In this document: piece after piece, positions 8,719 through 18,109 of the stretch | Layout: each line of letters opens with the position of its first letter | How positions within the stretch are numbered: the first letter of the stretch is position 1 | Program-made: the position numbers and the translations under genes | The notes under the pieces: model-generated | Databases searched by the model: none | What the model saw: only the letters and a program-made list of their open reading frames with translations | What the model was told of the DNA's origin: nothing | NCBI RefSeq assembly: GCF_000146185.1 | Contig: NC_012778.1 | Span: 762,001-826,000 of the forward strand | Direction of reading: 5' to 3' | From: [Eubacterium] eligens ATCC 27750 | Lineage (GTDB): Bacteria; Bacillota; Clostridia; Lachnospirales; Lachnospiraceae | DNA: 64,000 nucleotides

Positions 8719-9801
8719 ATGGAAAGCAGAATAACTTTAATTCCAGGTGATGGAATAGGACCAGAAATCGTCAGAGAGGCTGTGAAAGTGCTTGACAGTG
8801 TGGCTGACAAATACGGTCACAAGTTCGATTATACCAAGATTCTTATGGGTGGATGCTCAATTGATGAGTATGGCGTTCCACTTACAGATGAAGCAGTAGC
8901 AACAGCTAAAGCATCTGATGCTGTACTTCTTGGAGCAGTTGGAGGCAATGTGGGTAATTCCAAGTGGTATGATGTTGCACCTAATTTAAGACCAGAAGCG
9001 GGACTTTTAAAGATTCGTAAGGAATTAGGACTTTTTGCTAATTTACGTCCGGCATATCTTTATGATGAACTTAAGGCAGCGTGTCCATTGAAGGAAGAAA
9101 TAATCGGTGATGGATTTGATATGGTAATTATGAGAGAGCTTACAGGCGGCCTTTACTTTGGTAATAGATATACTAAGGAAATTGACGGATTGGAGACAGC
9201 CGTTGATACACTTACATACAACGAAGAAGAAATCAGAAGAATTGCAATTAAGGGATTTGAGATTGCAATGAAGAGAAGAAAGAAAGTAACAAGCGTTGAT
9301 AAGGCAAATGTTCTTGATTCTTCAAGACTCTGGAGAAAGATTGTACATGAGGTTGCAAAGGATTATCCGGAAGTTGAAGTTTCAGACATGCTTGTAGATA
9401 ACTGTGCTATGCAGCTTGTTATGAATCCTGGACAGTTCGATGTTATTCTTACTGAGAACATGTTTGGAGACATATTATCAGATGAGGCAAGTATGATAAC
9501 AGGTTCAATCGGAATGTTATCAAGTGCAAGCCTTAATAAGACTAAGTTAGGTCTTTATGAGCCAAGCCATGGTTCAGCACCTGATATTGCAGGAAAGAAT
9601 GTTGCTAATCCAATTGCTACAATTCTCAGTGCAGCCATGATGTTAAGATATTCACTTGATCTTGACAAGGAAGCAGATGCTATTGAAGCAGCAGTTGCAA
9701 CTGTTTTAAAGGAAGGCTACAGAACAACTGATATTATGTCAGAAGGATGCACACTTGTAGGAACTGATAAGATGGGCGACTTAATCGCAGAGAGAGTTTA
9801 A
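8719..9801 (+). CDS. leuB: 3-isopropylmalate dehydrogenase
   Basis: The enzyme oxidises 3-isopropylmalate with NAD in leucine synthesis. The 360-aa protein begins with the family signature [11 protein letters not shown] and has the substrate/metal region [11 protein letters not shown], the [12 protein letters not shown] segment and the NAD-binding [12 protein letters not shown]. The usual ERSGG arginine-serine pair reads ELTGG here; Thr in this place is common in related isopropylmalate dehydrogenases. It is the first gene of leuB-ilvD-ilvB; leuA and leuCD are not present in the window. Confidence 0.96.
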   Translation: MESRITLIPGDGIGPEIVREAVKVLDSVADKYGHKFDYTKILMGGCSIDEYGVPLTDEAVATAKASDAVLLGAVGGNVGNSKWYDVAPNLRPEAGLLKIRKELGLFANLRPAYLYDELKAACPLKEEIIGDGFDMVIMRELTGGLYFGNRYTKEIDGLETAVDTLTYNEEEIRRIAIKGFEIAMKRRKKVTSVDKANVLDSSRLWRKIVHEVAKDYPEVEVSDMLVDNCAMQLVMNPGQFDVILTENMFGDILSDEASMITGSIGMLSSASLNKTKLGLYEPSHGSAPDIAGKNVANPIATILSAAMMLRYSLDLDKEADAIEAAVATVLKEGYRTTDIMSEGCTLVGTDKMGDLIAERV

Positions 9802-9835
9802 TACATTTAAATAATACATATTAAGGAGATAAGCT

Positions 9836-11509
9836 ATGATAAGTGATAACGCCAGAAGTGGTATGCAGCAGGCACCTGCACGAAGCCTTTTTAATGCACT
9901 TGGCTTCACAGCAGAAGAGATGAAGAAACCTATGATTGGTATTGTAAGCTCTTATAATGAGATTGTACCAGGTCATATGAATATTGATAAGATTGTCAAT
10001 GCAGTTAAATTAGGAGTTGCTGAGGCAGGCGGTGTGCCTGTAGTATTCCCTGCTATTGCAGTATGCGATGGTATTGCAATGGGACATGTCGGAATGAAAT
10101 ATTCTTTAGTAACAAGAGATTTAATTGCAGATTCAACAGAGTGTATGGCAATTGCACATCAGTTTGACGGACTTGTAATGGTTCCTAACTGTGATAAGAA
10201 TGTTCCAGGACTTTTAATGGCAGCAGCAAGACTTAATCTTCCAACTGTATTCGTATCAGGCGGACCAATGCTTGCAGGTCATGTTAAGGGTAAGAAGAGA
10301 AGCCTTTCTTCAATGTTTGAGGCTGTTGGTTCATATGCAGCAGGAACAATGACAGAGGAAGATGTACTTGAGTTTGAGGAAAAGGTATGCCCAACATGTG
10401 GTTCATGTTCAGGCATGTACACAGCCAATTCAATGAACTGCCTTACAGAGGCACTTGGTATGGGACTTCGCGGCAATGGTACAATTCCAGCCGTATATTC
10501 AGAGAGAATCAAGCTTGCAAAGCACGCAGGCATGGCTGTTATGGATATGGTTAATAAGGGAATCACAGCAAGAGATATCATCACTAAGGATTCTATTATG
10601 AATGCCCTTACAGTAGATATGGCACTTGGATGTTCTACTAATTCAATGCTTCACCTTCCAGCTATTGCACATGAGATAGGATTTGATTTTGATATCAAAT
10701 TCGCTAACCCAATAAGTGAAAAGACTCCTAATCTCTGCCACCTTGCACCAGCAGGTCCAACATACATGGAAGACCTTAATGAAGCAGGCGGTGTATATGC
10801 AGTTATGAAAGAGCTTGCAGATATCGGACTTCTTAATACAGACTGCCTGACAGTTTCAGGAAAGACAATCGGCGAGTGCATAGCAACAGCATACAACCGT
10901 GATCCTGAAGTCATAAGAACAGTTGATAATGCATACAGTAAGACAGGTGGTCTTGCAGTTCTTTCAGGAAATCTTGCACCAGACGGATCAGTAGTCAAGC
11001 GTTCAGCAGTTGTTCCAGAGATGCTTGTACATGAAGGCCCGGCAAGAGTATTTGATTCAGAAGAAGATGCAATTGCTGCTATTAAGGGTGGTAAGATAGT
11101 TGAAGGTGATGTAGTTGTTATCCGTTACGAAGGTCCTAAGGGTGGTCCTGGTATGAGAGAAATGCTTAATCCTACATCAGCTATTGCAGGTATGGGACTT
11201 GGCTCATCAGTTGCTCTTATTACAGATGGACGATTCTCAGGTGCAAGCCGTGGAGCTTCTATTGGTCATGTATCACCAGAGGCTGCTGTTGGCGGACCTA
11301 TTGCTTTAGTTGAAGAAGGAGATATCATCAGCATTGATATTCCGGGACTTAAACTTGAACTTAAGGTTTCAGATGAAGAGCTTGCTGCAAGAAAGGCTAA
11401 GTGGCAGCCAAGAGAACCTAAGGTAACAACAGGATACTTAAAGAGATATGCTTCACTCGTTACATCAGGAAACAGAGGAGCTATTCTTAAAAGTTCAGCA
11501 GATGAGTAA
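9836..11509 (+). CDS. ilvD: Dihydroxy-acid dehydratase
   Basis: The enzyme dehydrates 2,3-dihydroxy acids to the 2-keto acid precursors of valine, isoleucine and leucine, using an iron-sulfur cluster. The 557-aa length is typical. Cluster cysteines are visible in [13 protein letters not shown] and [16 protein letters not shown], and the C-terminal signature [19 protein letters not shown] is present. AAGGAG lies upstream of the ATG. It lies 34 bp after leuB and 50 bp before ilvB in what looks like one operon. Confidence 0.97.
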   Translation: MISDNARSGMQQAPARSLFNALGFTAEEMKKPMIGIVSSYNEIVPGHMNIDKIVNAVKLGVAEAGGVPVVFPAIAVCDGIAMGHVGMKYSLVTRDLIADSTECMAIAHQFDGLVMVPNCDKNVPGLLMAAARLNLPTVFVSGGPMLAGHVKGKKRSLSSMFEAVGSYAAGTMTEEDVLEFEEKVCPTCGSCSGMYTANSMNCLTEALGMGLRGNGTIPAVYSERIKLAKHAGMAVMDMVNKGITARDIITKDSIMNALTVDMALGCSTNSMLHLPAIAHEIGFDFDIKFANPISEKTPNLCHLAPAGPTYMEDLNEAGGVYAVMKELADIGLLNTDCLTVSGKTIGECIATAYNRDPEVIRTVDNAYSKTGGLAVLSGNLAPDGSVVKRSAVVPEMLVHEGPARVFDSEEDAIAAIKGGKIVEGDVVVIRYEGPKGGPGMREMLNPTSAIAGMGLGSSVALITDGRFSGASRGASIGHVSPEAAVGGPIALVEEGDIISIDIPGLKLELKVSDEELAARKAKWQPREPKVTTGYLKRYASLVTSGNRGAILKSSADE

Positions 11510-11559
11510 TATTTAATATAATTATAAAAAGACATTAAAGAGAAATCAGGAGAAGATAA

Positions 11560-13242
11560 ATGAAGTTAAATGGTTCAGAGATAATTGTTGAATGCTTGAA
11601 AGAACAGGGCGTTGATACAATATTTGGATACCCTGGTGGAGCTATTCTTAATGTATATGATGCTCTTTATAAGCATTCAGATGAGATAACTCATATTCTT
11701 ACATCACATGAGCAGGGTGCATCGCACGCTGCTGATGGATATGCTAGGGCAACAGGTAAGGTTGGTGTATGTTTTGCAACATCAGGTCCAGGAGCGACTA
11801 ACCTTGTAACAGGTATTGCAACTGCATATATGGATTCAGTTCCTATGGTTGCAATTACATGTAATGTAACAGTTCCTCTTCTTGGAAGAGACAGCTTCCA
11901 GGAGATAGATATAGCGGGTGTTACAATGCCAATTACAAAGCACAGCTATATTGTTAAGAATGTAAAGGATCTTGCCAAGACATTAAGAAATGCTTTCAGA
12001 ATTGCCAAGGAAGGAAGACCGGGTCCGGTATTAGTTGATGTTACTAAGGATGTAACAGCAGCAGAGTGTGAGTACACACCAAGAGTTCCAAAACCTGTAG
12101 AGAGAATTACAGCAAGCATTAAGGAAGAAGATATTGACAAGGCTGTGACACTTATTAAGAAATCTAAGAAGCCATATGTATTCGTTGGTGGCGGAGCTGT
12201 TATATCAGAGGCATCTGATGAACTTAAGAAGTTTGTTGAGAAGGTTGATGCACCGGTATGTGACTCACTTATGGGTAAGGGCGCATTTGACGGATCTAAT
12301 GAAAGATACACAGGAATGCTTGGTATGCATGGTACTAAGACATCTAACTACGGAGTTTCAGAGTGTGATCTTCTTATTGTGGTTGGTGCAAGATTCTCAG
12401 ACCGTGTTACTGGAAATGCTAAGAAATTCGCTAAGAATGCCAAGATTCTCCAGTTTGATGTTGATGCAGCTGAGATTAACAAGAATGTCAGGACAGATGC
12501 ACATGTACTCGGAGATGCTAAAGAGATTCTTAAGAGAATCAATGATAAGTTAGATAATCAGGATCACTCAGACTGGATGGAACACATCAAGTCTTATAAG
12601 CTTGATTATCCTATGAGATATAACAGAGATATTCTTAACGGACCTCTTATCATGGAGAAGATATACGAGATTACAAATGGTGATGCAATTATTACAACAG
12701 ATGTTGGACAGCATCAGATGTGGGCTGCACAGCATTATAAGTTCAAAGAGCCAAGAACACTTCTTACATCAGGCGGACTTGGAACTATGGGATATGGTCT
12801 TGGTGCATGTATAGGTGCCAAGGTTGGACGTAAGGATAAGACAGTTGTTAATATTGCAGGTGATGGCTGCTTCCGTATGAATATGAATGAAGTTGCAACA
12901 GCAACCAGATATAACATTCCTATTATTGAAGTTATATTTAATAACCATGTACTTGGTATGGTTAGACAGTGGCAGGATCTTTTCTATGGCAAGAGATATT
13001 CAGCTACAGTTCTTGATGATCAGGTGGATTTTGTTAAGGTTTCAGAAGGAATGGGAGCCAAGGCTTACAGTGTTGATACAATAGAGGAGTTTGAGAAAGC
13101 ATTTAAAGAAGCAATCGAACTCAATATTCCATGTGTTATTGACTGTCATATTGACAGAGAAGACAAGGTATTCCCTATGGTTTCACCGGGGGCTGCAATC
13201 TCAGAGGCATTCGACAGAGAAGACCTTAATAACAAGAAATAA
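11560..13242 (+). CDS. ilvB: Acetolactate synthase large (catalytic) subunit
   Basis: This thiamine-diphosphate enzyme condenses pyruvate with pyruvate or 2-ketobutyrate. The 560-aa protein has the three domains of the family: an N-terminal block with FGYPGGAILNVYD and the cofactor glutamate in SHEQGASHAADGYARATG, a central FAD-binding-like domain, and the C-terminal ThDP motif GDGCFRMNMNE with VIFNNHVLGMVRQWQ. No small regulatory subunit (ilvN/ilvH) and no ilvC follow; the next gene is serC behind its own promoter. The regulatory subunit must be encoded elsewhere or be absent. The anabolic assignment rests on the ilv neighbours. Confidence 0.95.
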   Translation: MKLNGSEIIVECLKEQGVDTIFGYPGGAILNVYDALYKHSDEITHILTSHEQGASHAADGYARATGKVGVCFATSGPGATNLVTGIATAYMDSVPMVAITCNVTVPLLGRDSFQEIDIAGVTMPITKHSYIVKNVKDLAKTLRNAFRIAKEGRPGPVLVDVTKDVTAAECEYTPRVPKPVERITASIKEEDIDKAVTLIKKSKKPYVFVGGGAVISEASDELKKFVEKVDAPVCDSLMGKGAFDGSNERYTGMLGMHGTKTSNYGVSECDLLIVVGARFSDRVTGNAKKFAKNAKILQFDVDAAEINKNVRTDAHVLGDAKEILKRINDKLDNQDHSDWMEHIKSYKLDYPMRYNRDILNGPLIMEKIYEITNGDAIITTDVGQHQMWAAQHYKFKEPRTLLTSGGLGTMGYGLGACIGAKVGRKDKTVVNIAGDGCFRMNMNEVATATRYNIPIIEVIFNNHVLGMVRQWQDLFYGKRYSATVLDDQVDFVKVSEGMGAKAYSVDTIEEFEKAFKEAIELNIPCVIDCHIDREDKVFPMVSPGAAISEAFDREDLNNKK

Positions 13243-13250
13243 TTCATATA

Positions 13251-13279
13251 TTGACTTTAATGTGATAAAGGACTAAAAT
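13251..13279 (+). promoter_or_regulatory. Promoter of serC-serA
   Basis: A TTGACT -35 (13251-13256) and a TAAAAT -10 (13274-13279) are exactly 17 bp apart in the 73-bp gap after ilvB. This is one of the best sigma-A-type promoters in the window. Confidence 0.7.
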
Positions 13280-13315
13280 AGTTCTTAATATTTTATATTT
13301 TAGGAGGAAGAAAAG

Positions 13316-14416
13316 GTGAGTAGAGTTTATAACTTTAGCGCTGGTCCAGCTGTTTTACCAGAGGAAGTACTCAAAGAAGCAGCAGATGAAATGTTAGATT
13401 ACCAGGGAAGCGGTCAGTCGGTAATGGAAATGAGCCACAGATCCAAGGTTTATGACAACATCATCAAAGAGGCAGAGAAGGATTTAAGAGACCTTCTTAA
13501 CATCCCAGATAACTATAAGGTGTTATTTTTACAGGGTGGTGCATCGCAGTTCTTCGCTGAAGTGCCTATGAACCTTATGAAGAATAAGAAAGCAGGTTAT
13601 ATCCTTACAGGACAGTGGGCTAAGAAAGCATTTGCAGAAGCTAAGATATATGGAGAGGCTGTTGAGCTTGCTTCATCAGCAGACAAGACATTTTCATATA
13701 TTCCAGACTGCTCAGATCTTGATATTCCAGAGGATCTTGACTATGTATATATCTGTGAGAACAACACAATTTACGGAACAAAGTATAAGACATTACCTAA
13801 CACTAAGGGTCATATTCTTGTATCAGATGTTTCATCATGCTTCTTATCAGAACCTATGGATGTAACTAAGTACGGCGTTGTATACGGCGGTGTTCAGAAG
13901 AACATCGGACCAGCAGGCGTTGTAATTGCTATTATCAGAGAAGATCTTATAACAGATGACGTTCTTCCAGGAACTCCTACAATGCTTAAGTGGAAGACAC
14001 AGGCAGATGCAGATTCTCTTTATAATACACCACCATGCTACAATATCTATATCTGTGGCAAGGTGTTCAAGTGGATTAAGAAGATGGGTGGACTTTCAGC
14101 AATGAAGGAACACAATGAGAAGAAGGCTAAGATTCTTTATGATTTCCTTGATGAGAGCAAGTTATTCATGGGAACAGTTGTTAAGGAAGACCGTTCACTT
14201 ATGAATGTACCTTTTGTATGCAACATTGAAGATAAAGAAGCTAAGGATGCTATGGAAGCTAAGTTCATTAAGGAAGCTGCAGCTGCAGGATTTGTTAACC
14301 TTAAGGGACACAGAACAGTTGGCGGTATGAGAGCATCTATCTACAATGCTATGCCAATCGAAGGTGTAGAGAAGCTTGTTGAATTCATGAAGAAGTTCGA
14401 GAAGGAGAATGCATAA
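13316..14416 (+). CDS. serC: Phosphoserine aminotransferase
   Basis: The enzyme converts 3-phosphohydroxypyruvate to phosphoserine with PLP. The 366-aa protein starts at a GTG preceded by a strong AGGAGG (13302-13307); its N-terminus SRVYNFSAGPAVLPEEVL is the standard SerC beginning. The PLP lysine lies in YGGVQKNIGPAG. Its stop codon overlaps the ATG of serA in TAATG, indicating translational coupling. The substrate could in principle include the pyridoxine pathway intermediate, but the serA neighbour points to serine synthesis. Confidence 0.96.
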   Translation: MSRVYNFSAGPAVLPEEVLKEAADEMLDYQGSGQSVMEMSHRSKVYDNIIKEAEKDLRDLLNIPDNYKVLFLQGGASQFFAEVPMNLMKNKKAGYILTGQWAKKAFAEAKIYGEAVELASSADKTFSYIPDCSDLDIPEDLDYVYICENNTIYGTKYKTLPNTKGHILVSDVSSCFLSEPMDVTKYGVVYGGVQKNIGPAGVVIAIIREDLITDDVLPGTPTMLKWKTQADADSLYNTPPCYNIYICGKVFKWIKKMGGLSAMKEHNEKKAKILYDFLDESKLFMGTVVKEDRSLMNVPFVCNIEDKEAKDAMEAKFIKEAAAAGFVNLKGHRTVGGMRASIYNAMPIEGVEKLVEFMKKFEKENA

Positions 14417-15579
14417 TGATTAATGTTAATTGTCTTAATAATATAGCAGCCTGCGGATTAAAGCTTTTTTCTGATGAGTATAATACAGAAAGCTCATTTG
14501 AAGACGCACAGGCTGTACTTGTAAGAAGTGCCAAGATGCATGATATGGAGCTTAGTGATAATCTTCTTGCAATTGCAAGAGCAGGAGCTGGCGTTAATAA
14601 TATTCCTCTTGACAAATGTGCAGAGGAAGGTATTGTTGTATTCAACACACCAGGAGCTAATGCTAACGCAGTTAAGGAACAGGTTATTGCAGCTATGCTT
14701 TTAGCATCAAGAGATTTAATCGGTGGTAACAAGTGGGTTGCAGATAATGCAGAAGACCCTGATATTGCCAAGGCAACTGAGAAGGCTAAGAAAGCATTTG
14801 CAGGACAGGAAATCAAGGGCAAGAAGCTTGGCGTCATCGGACTTGGAGCAATTGGACAGTTAGTTGCCAATGCAGCTATAGCACTTGGAATGGAAGTATA
14901 CGGATATGACCCATATGTTTCAGTTAAGGCTGCATGGAATCTTTCAAGTGAAGTTAAGTACATATCTGATGTTAAGGATATCTATAAGGAATGTAACTAT
15001 ATTACAGTTCATGTTCCTGCACTTGACAGCACTAAGGGAATGATTAATAAGGAAGCGTTTGACCTTATGCAGGATGGAACAGTAATTATCAACTGTGCAA
15101 GAGATGTACTTGTTGATGAAGCTGCTATCGGTGAGGCACTTAAGTCTGGAAGAGTTAAGACTTATGTTTCAGATTTCCCTAACCCAACAACAGCTAAGAT
15201 GGAAGGAGCAATTGTTCTTCCTCATCTTGGAGCTTCAACAGCAGAAGCTGAAGATAACTGTGCTATTATGGCAGTTAATGAGCTTAGAAACTTTATCGAG
15301 AACGGTAATATTGTTAATTCAGTTAATTACCCTAACTGTGATTGCGGAGTATGTGCAACTAAAGGAAGAATTACTGTATGCCACAAGAATGTTCCAGCGG
15401 TTATTAGTAAGATAACAACAGTTCTTGGTGCTGCAGGCATCAATATATCATCTATGGCTAACCAGTCAAGAGGTGATTATGCATATTCTCTCTTAGATAT
15501 TGAAGCATCTGCACCAGAGGCAGTAGTTGAAGAGCTTTCAGCAATTGAAGGTGTTATCAAGGTAAGAGTTATTAAGTAA
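14416..15579 (+). CDS. serA: D-3-phosphoglycerate dehydrogenase
   Basis: This enzyme commits 3-phosphoglycerate to serine synthesis by NAD-linked oxidation. The 387-aa protein has the substrate domain with IARAGAGVNNIPLD, the NAD fold motif GLGAIGQLVANAA, the arginine/glutamate/histidine region NCARDVLVDE and LPHLGASTAEAEDN, and a C-terminal ACT domain from about residue 315 (RITVCHKNVPAVISKIT). The shorter form without an intervening domain is typical of clostridial SerA. It follows serC with a one-base overlap and ends at a terminator. Confidence 0.96.
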   Translation: MINVNCLNNIAACGLKLFSDEYNTESSFEDAQAVLVRSAKMHDMELSDNLLAIARAGAGVNNIPLDKCAEEGIVVFNTPGANANAVKEQVIAAMLLASRDLIGGNKWVADNAEDPDIAKATEKAKKAFAGQEIKGKKLGVIGLGAIGQLVANAAIALGMEVYGYDPYVSVKAAWNLSSEVKYISDVKDIYKECNYITVHVPALDSTKGMINKEAFDLMQDGTVIINCARDVLVDEAAIGEALKSGRVKTYVSDFPNPTTAKMEGAIVLPHLGASTAEAEDNCAIMAVNELRNFIENGNIVNSVNYPNCDCGVCATKGRITVCHKNVPAVISKITTVLGAAGINISSMANQSRGDYAYSLLDIEASAPEAVVEELSAIEGVIKVRVIK

Positions 15580-15602
15580 TCATATGTAATGAGAATAATA
15601 TC

Positions 15603-15643
15603 AAAGACCAGTCATTTGTTGTAACATTTGGCTGGTCTTTCTT
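15603..15643 (+). terminator. Intrinsic terminator after serA
   Basis: AAAGACCAG (15603-15611) pairs with CTGGTCTTT (15632-15640), extended inward by three further pairs, with T residues at the base. Confidence 0.8.
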
Positions 15644-15652
15644 GTATTAAGG

Positions 15653-15681
15653 TTGTCTGAATGTTAAAATGTATCTAATAT
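15653..15681 (+). promoter_or_regulatory. Promoter of the DUF1015 gene
   Basis: A TTGTCT -35 (15653-15658) and a TAATAT -10 (15676-15681) are 17 bp apart, shortly after the serA terminator. Confidence 0.5.
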
Positions 15682-15726
15682 ATGAAAGTATAGTACTTAA
15701 GTTAAATAGTGCGGATGGAGGTTAGT

Positions 15727-16959
15727 ATGGCAGTAATAAGACCATTTGAATGTGTCAGACCGGCTGAGAAAGTGGCAGACAGAGTAGCAGCTCTTCCTTA
15801 TGATGTGTATGATTCAAAGGAAGCAAGAGCAGAGGTGGAAAGAGAACCATTATCATTTCTTAAGATTGACAGGGCAGAGACCCAGTTTGATGAATCAGTT
15901 GATATGTATAGTGAGCAGGTATATAAGAAAGCCCATGATATGCTTATGGAAGCTATAGATGATGGAACATTTATAACAGATAAGGACAAGGCATATTATG
16001 TGTATGAGCTTACAATGGATGGAAGGACACAGACAGGAATTGTAGCATGTGCTTCTATTGATGATTATCTTAACAATATTATTAAGAAGCATGAGAACAC
16101 AAGAGCTGATAAGGAATTAGACAGAATTAACCATGTTGATACATGCAGTGCCCAGACTGGTCCTATATTCCTGGCATACAGAGCTAATGCAGTAATAAGT
16201 GCAGAGGTTGCCAAAGCTAAGCAGGAAAAGCCTGTATACAGTTTTACAGCGGTTGATGGAATAAGACATCAGGTATGGAAAATAAGCAGTAAAGAATCTG
16301 TAGAGACAATAGAGAACGCATTTGCAGGAATTAACCAGATATATATTGCGGACGGACACCACAGGGCAGCTTCTGCTGTAAAGGTAGGTTTACGCAGAAG
16401 AGAAGCTAATCCGGGATATACAGGCAATGAAGAGTTCAATTATTTCCTGTCAGTATTATTTCCAGATGAAGAACTTATGATTATGCCATATAACAGAGTT
16501 GTAAAGGACCTGAATGGTTTAAGTGAAGAAGAGTTCATGGAAAAGATTAAAGATAAATTCACTGTAAGCGAGAGCAGCACACAGGTTGCACCTTCTAAGA
16601 AAGGTGAATTCGGAATGTATCTTGGCAAAAAATGGTACACACTCACAGCCAAAGAAGAAATCTTAAGCAGCGACCCGGTAGACGGATTAGATGTAGCAGT
16701 ACTCCAGAACAATGTCTTAGAGCCACTCTTAGGAATCCACGATCCTAAGACAGATAAGAGAATAGATTTCGTAGGCGGAATCCGCGGCTTAGGCGAGCTT
16801 GAGAGAAGATGTGATGAGGATTGCGTTCTTGCTTTTTCAATGTATGCAACTTCTATTGGAGAACTTTTTGCAGTAGCGGACGCAGGACTATTAATGCCTC
16901 CTAAGTCAACTTGGTTTGAGCCAAAATTAAGAAGCGGATTATTCATACATAGATTCTAA
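15727..16959 (+). CDS. DUF1015 family protein
   Basis: The 410-aa protein begins AVIRPFECVRPAEKVADRVAALPYDVYD, the standard start of DUF1015 proteins, and carries the family motif YIADGHHRAASA near residue 215. No biochemical function is established. Its position directly behind serC-serA is a recurrent arrangement in Clostridia and suggests a role connected with serine or phosphoserine metabolism, but this is inference. I chose the ATG at 15727 with GGAGG at 15717-15721 rather than the GTG at 15709, whose frame runs through the ribosome binding site. Cytoplasmic, with no signal peptide or membrane segment. Confidence 0.9.
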   Translation: MAVIRPFECVRPAEKVADRVAALPYDVYDSKEARAEVEREPLSFLKIDRAETQFDESVDMYSEQVYKKAHDMLMEAIDDGTFITDKDKAYYVYELTMDGRTQTGIVACASIDDYLNNIIKKHENTRADKELDRINHVDTCSAQTGPIFLAYRANAVISAEVAKAKQEKPVYSFTAVDGIRHQVWKISSKESVETIENAFAGINQIYIADGHHRAASAVKVGLRRREANPGYTGNEEFNYFLSVLFPDEELMIMPYNRVVKDLNGLSEEEFMEKIKDKFTVSESSTQVAPSKKGEFGMYLGKKWYTLTAKEEILSSDPVDGLDVAVLQNNVLEPLLGIHDPKTDKRIDFVGGIRGLGELERRCDEDCVLAFSMYATSIGELFAVADAGLLMPPKSTWFEPKLRSGLFIHRF

Positions 16960-16996
16960 GTGGATTTTATGTATTTTCGGTGTAGATGTGCTGAAG

Positions 16997-17206
16997 GGTG
17001 ATGTGTGTATATTTTCGTGCATGGTCTCATGATTCCTGCGCTTAGTGGGAGTAAATGCCGTTATCTGCAAAGTTTTTTACTGTGAACGAAAGCAAACGCG
17101 CTTCGCTTGAACGAGCTTTCATTCACAGCGCTTATGCATCTAACGGCATTAACTCCCACACAGCTCGTCATAAATCGACCACACACGAAAATATACGCAC
17201 ATCACC
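16997..17206. repeat. 210-bp imperfect palindrome filling the intergenic region
   Basis: The 301-bp gap 16960-17260 has no gene; most of it is one long inverted repeat. The outer arms 16997-17019 and 17184-17206 (23 nt) match with one difference. A second block pairs GTGGGAGTAAATGCCGTTA near 17047 with TAACGGCATTAACTCCCAC near 17141. A third pairs GTGAACGAAAGC with GCTTTCATTCAC around the centre near 17100. The arms are separated by less well matched segments. It could be a MITE-like mobile element, a structured RNA or the terminator of the DUF1015 gene. GC content is higher than in the flanks. No transposase is encoded. Confidence 0.8.
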
Positions 17207-17260
17207 ACCACTACACTATAGACATAATATACAGAATAATTCAGTTAGGAGGAGAAAATA

Positions 17261-18109
17261 ATGTTACACGAAACATTTACTATAGAATTACCATATGAGG
17301 AGCTGGGGATAAAGCAGCAGGGCAGTGCCACAATAACAACTTATATCAAGGATGTGTTCCCTAATGATCAGGATCCGTTTAAGAGACCTCTTATTGTTAT
17401 CTGTCCGGGTGGCGGATATAATCATCATTCTCCAAGAGAAGGAGAAGCTATAGCTATTAAGATGCTTGATATGGGGTATAATGCTGTTGTATTGAGATAC
17501 AGTCTTGCACCTGTTACGTATCCTGCACAGCTTTTTGAGGCAGCCTATACAATGAAGTATGTAAGAGATAATGCAGCAGAATGGGATGTTGATCCTGACA
17601 AAATCATTATCGCAGGGTTTTCAGCAGGAGGTCATGTTGCCGGACTTCTTGGAACGGGATGGAATTCAAAAAGACTTGATTATCTTCTGGAAAATGTACT
17701 TCACTGCAGTCATGAGTATGTTAAGCCTGATGGCATGCTGTTAGGTTATCCTGTAATTACATCAGGAATTGATGCACACAGGGCATCATTTGAGAGAAGT
17801 CTTGGGGAAAAATATGATGAGTTTATAGATGAAGTGTCTATAGAAAAGAGAGTGGATAAGGACACACCACCTGCATTCATATGGCATACATGTGAAGATA
17901 AGACAGTTCCGCTTGAAAATTCATTACTTATGGTAGAGGCGTTAAGAAAACAGGAGATTCCGTTTGATTATCATGTATATGCTAAAGGTACTCATGGTCT
18001 TGGACTTGGCACACGAGAGACTGCGACTAAGAATATGGGACATTATGAACCACAGGTGTCATCATGGACGGAATGCTTTAAACAGTGGATGGGGGTAATG
18101 TATGAATAA
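17261..18109 (+). CDS. Alpha/beta-hydrolase, acetylesterase/lipase type
   Basis: The 282-aa cytoplasmic protein has the alpha/beta-hydrolase oxyanion segment CPGGGYNHHSPREGE and the nucleophile elbow GFSAGGHVAG (serine at about residue 125). The catalytic acid is likely in HTCEDKTVP and the histidine in YAKGTHGLGLG. This pattern matches bacterial esterases of the BD-FAE/acetyl-xylan esterase group that remove acetyl or other acyl groups from sugars. The start has GGAGGAG upstream. The last 8 bases overlap the next gene, so the esterase and the branching-enzyme-like protein are probably made together. The natural substrate is unknown. Confidence 0.85.
   Translation: MLHETFTIELPYEELGIKQQGSATITTYIKDVFPNDQDPFKRPLIVICPGGGYNHHSPREGEAIAIKMLDMGYNAVVLRYSLAPVTYPAQLFEAAYTMKYVRDNAAEWDVDPDKIIIAGFSAGGHVAGLLGTGWNSKRLDYLLENVLHCSHEYVKPDGMLLGYPVITSGIDAHRASFERSLGEKYDEFIDEVSIEKRVDKDTPPAFIWHTCEDKTVPLENSLLMVEALRKQEIPFDYHVYAKGTHGLGLGTRETATKNMGHYEPQVSSWTECFKQWMGVMYE

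Noticed and set aside
14385-14963. 192-aa minus-strand open frame opposite serA
   Set aside because: It lies wholly over serC-serA, is Ser/Ala/Leu-rich without domain features and has no ribosome binding site; it mirrors codon bias of the real gene.
16440-16946. 168-aa minus-strand open frame opposite the DUF1015 gene
   Set aside because: Antisense shadow without ribosome binding site or recognisable motif.
17055-17261. 68-aa plus-strand frame inside the 210-bp palindrome
   Set aside because: It follows the inverted repeat, has no ribosome binding site and no conserved-looking sequence; the palindrome explains the open frame.
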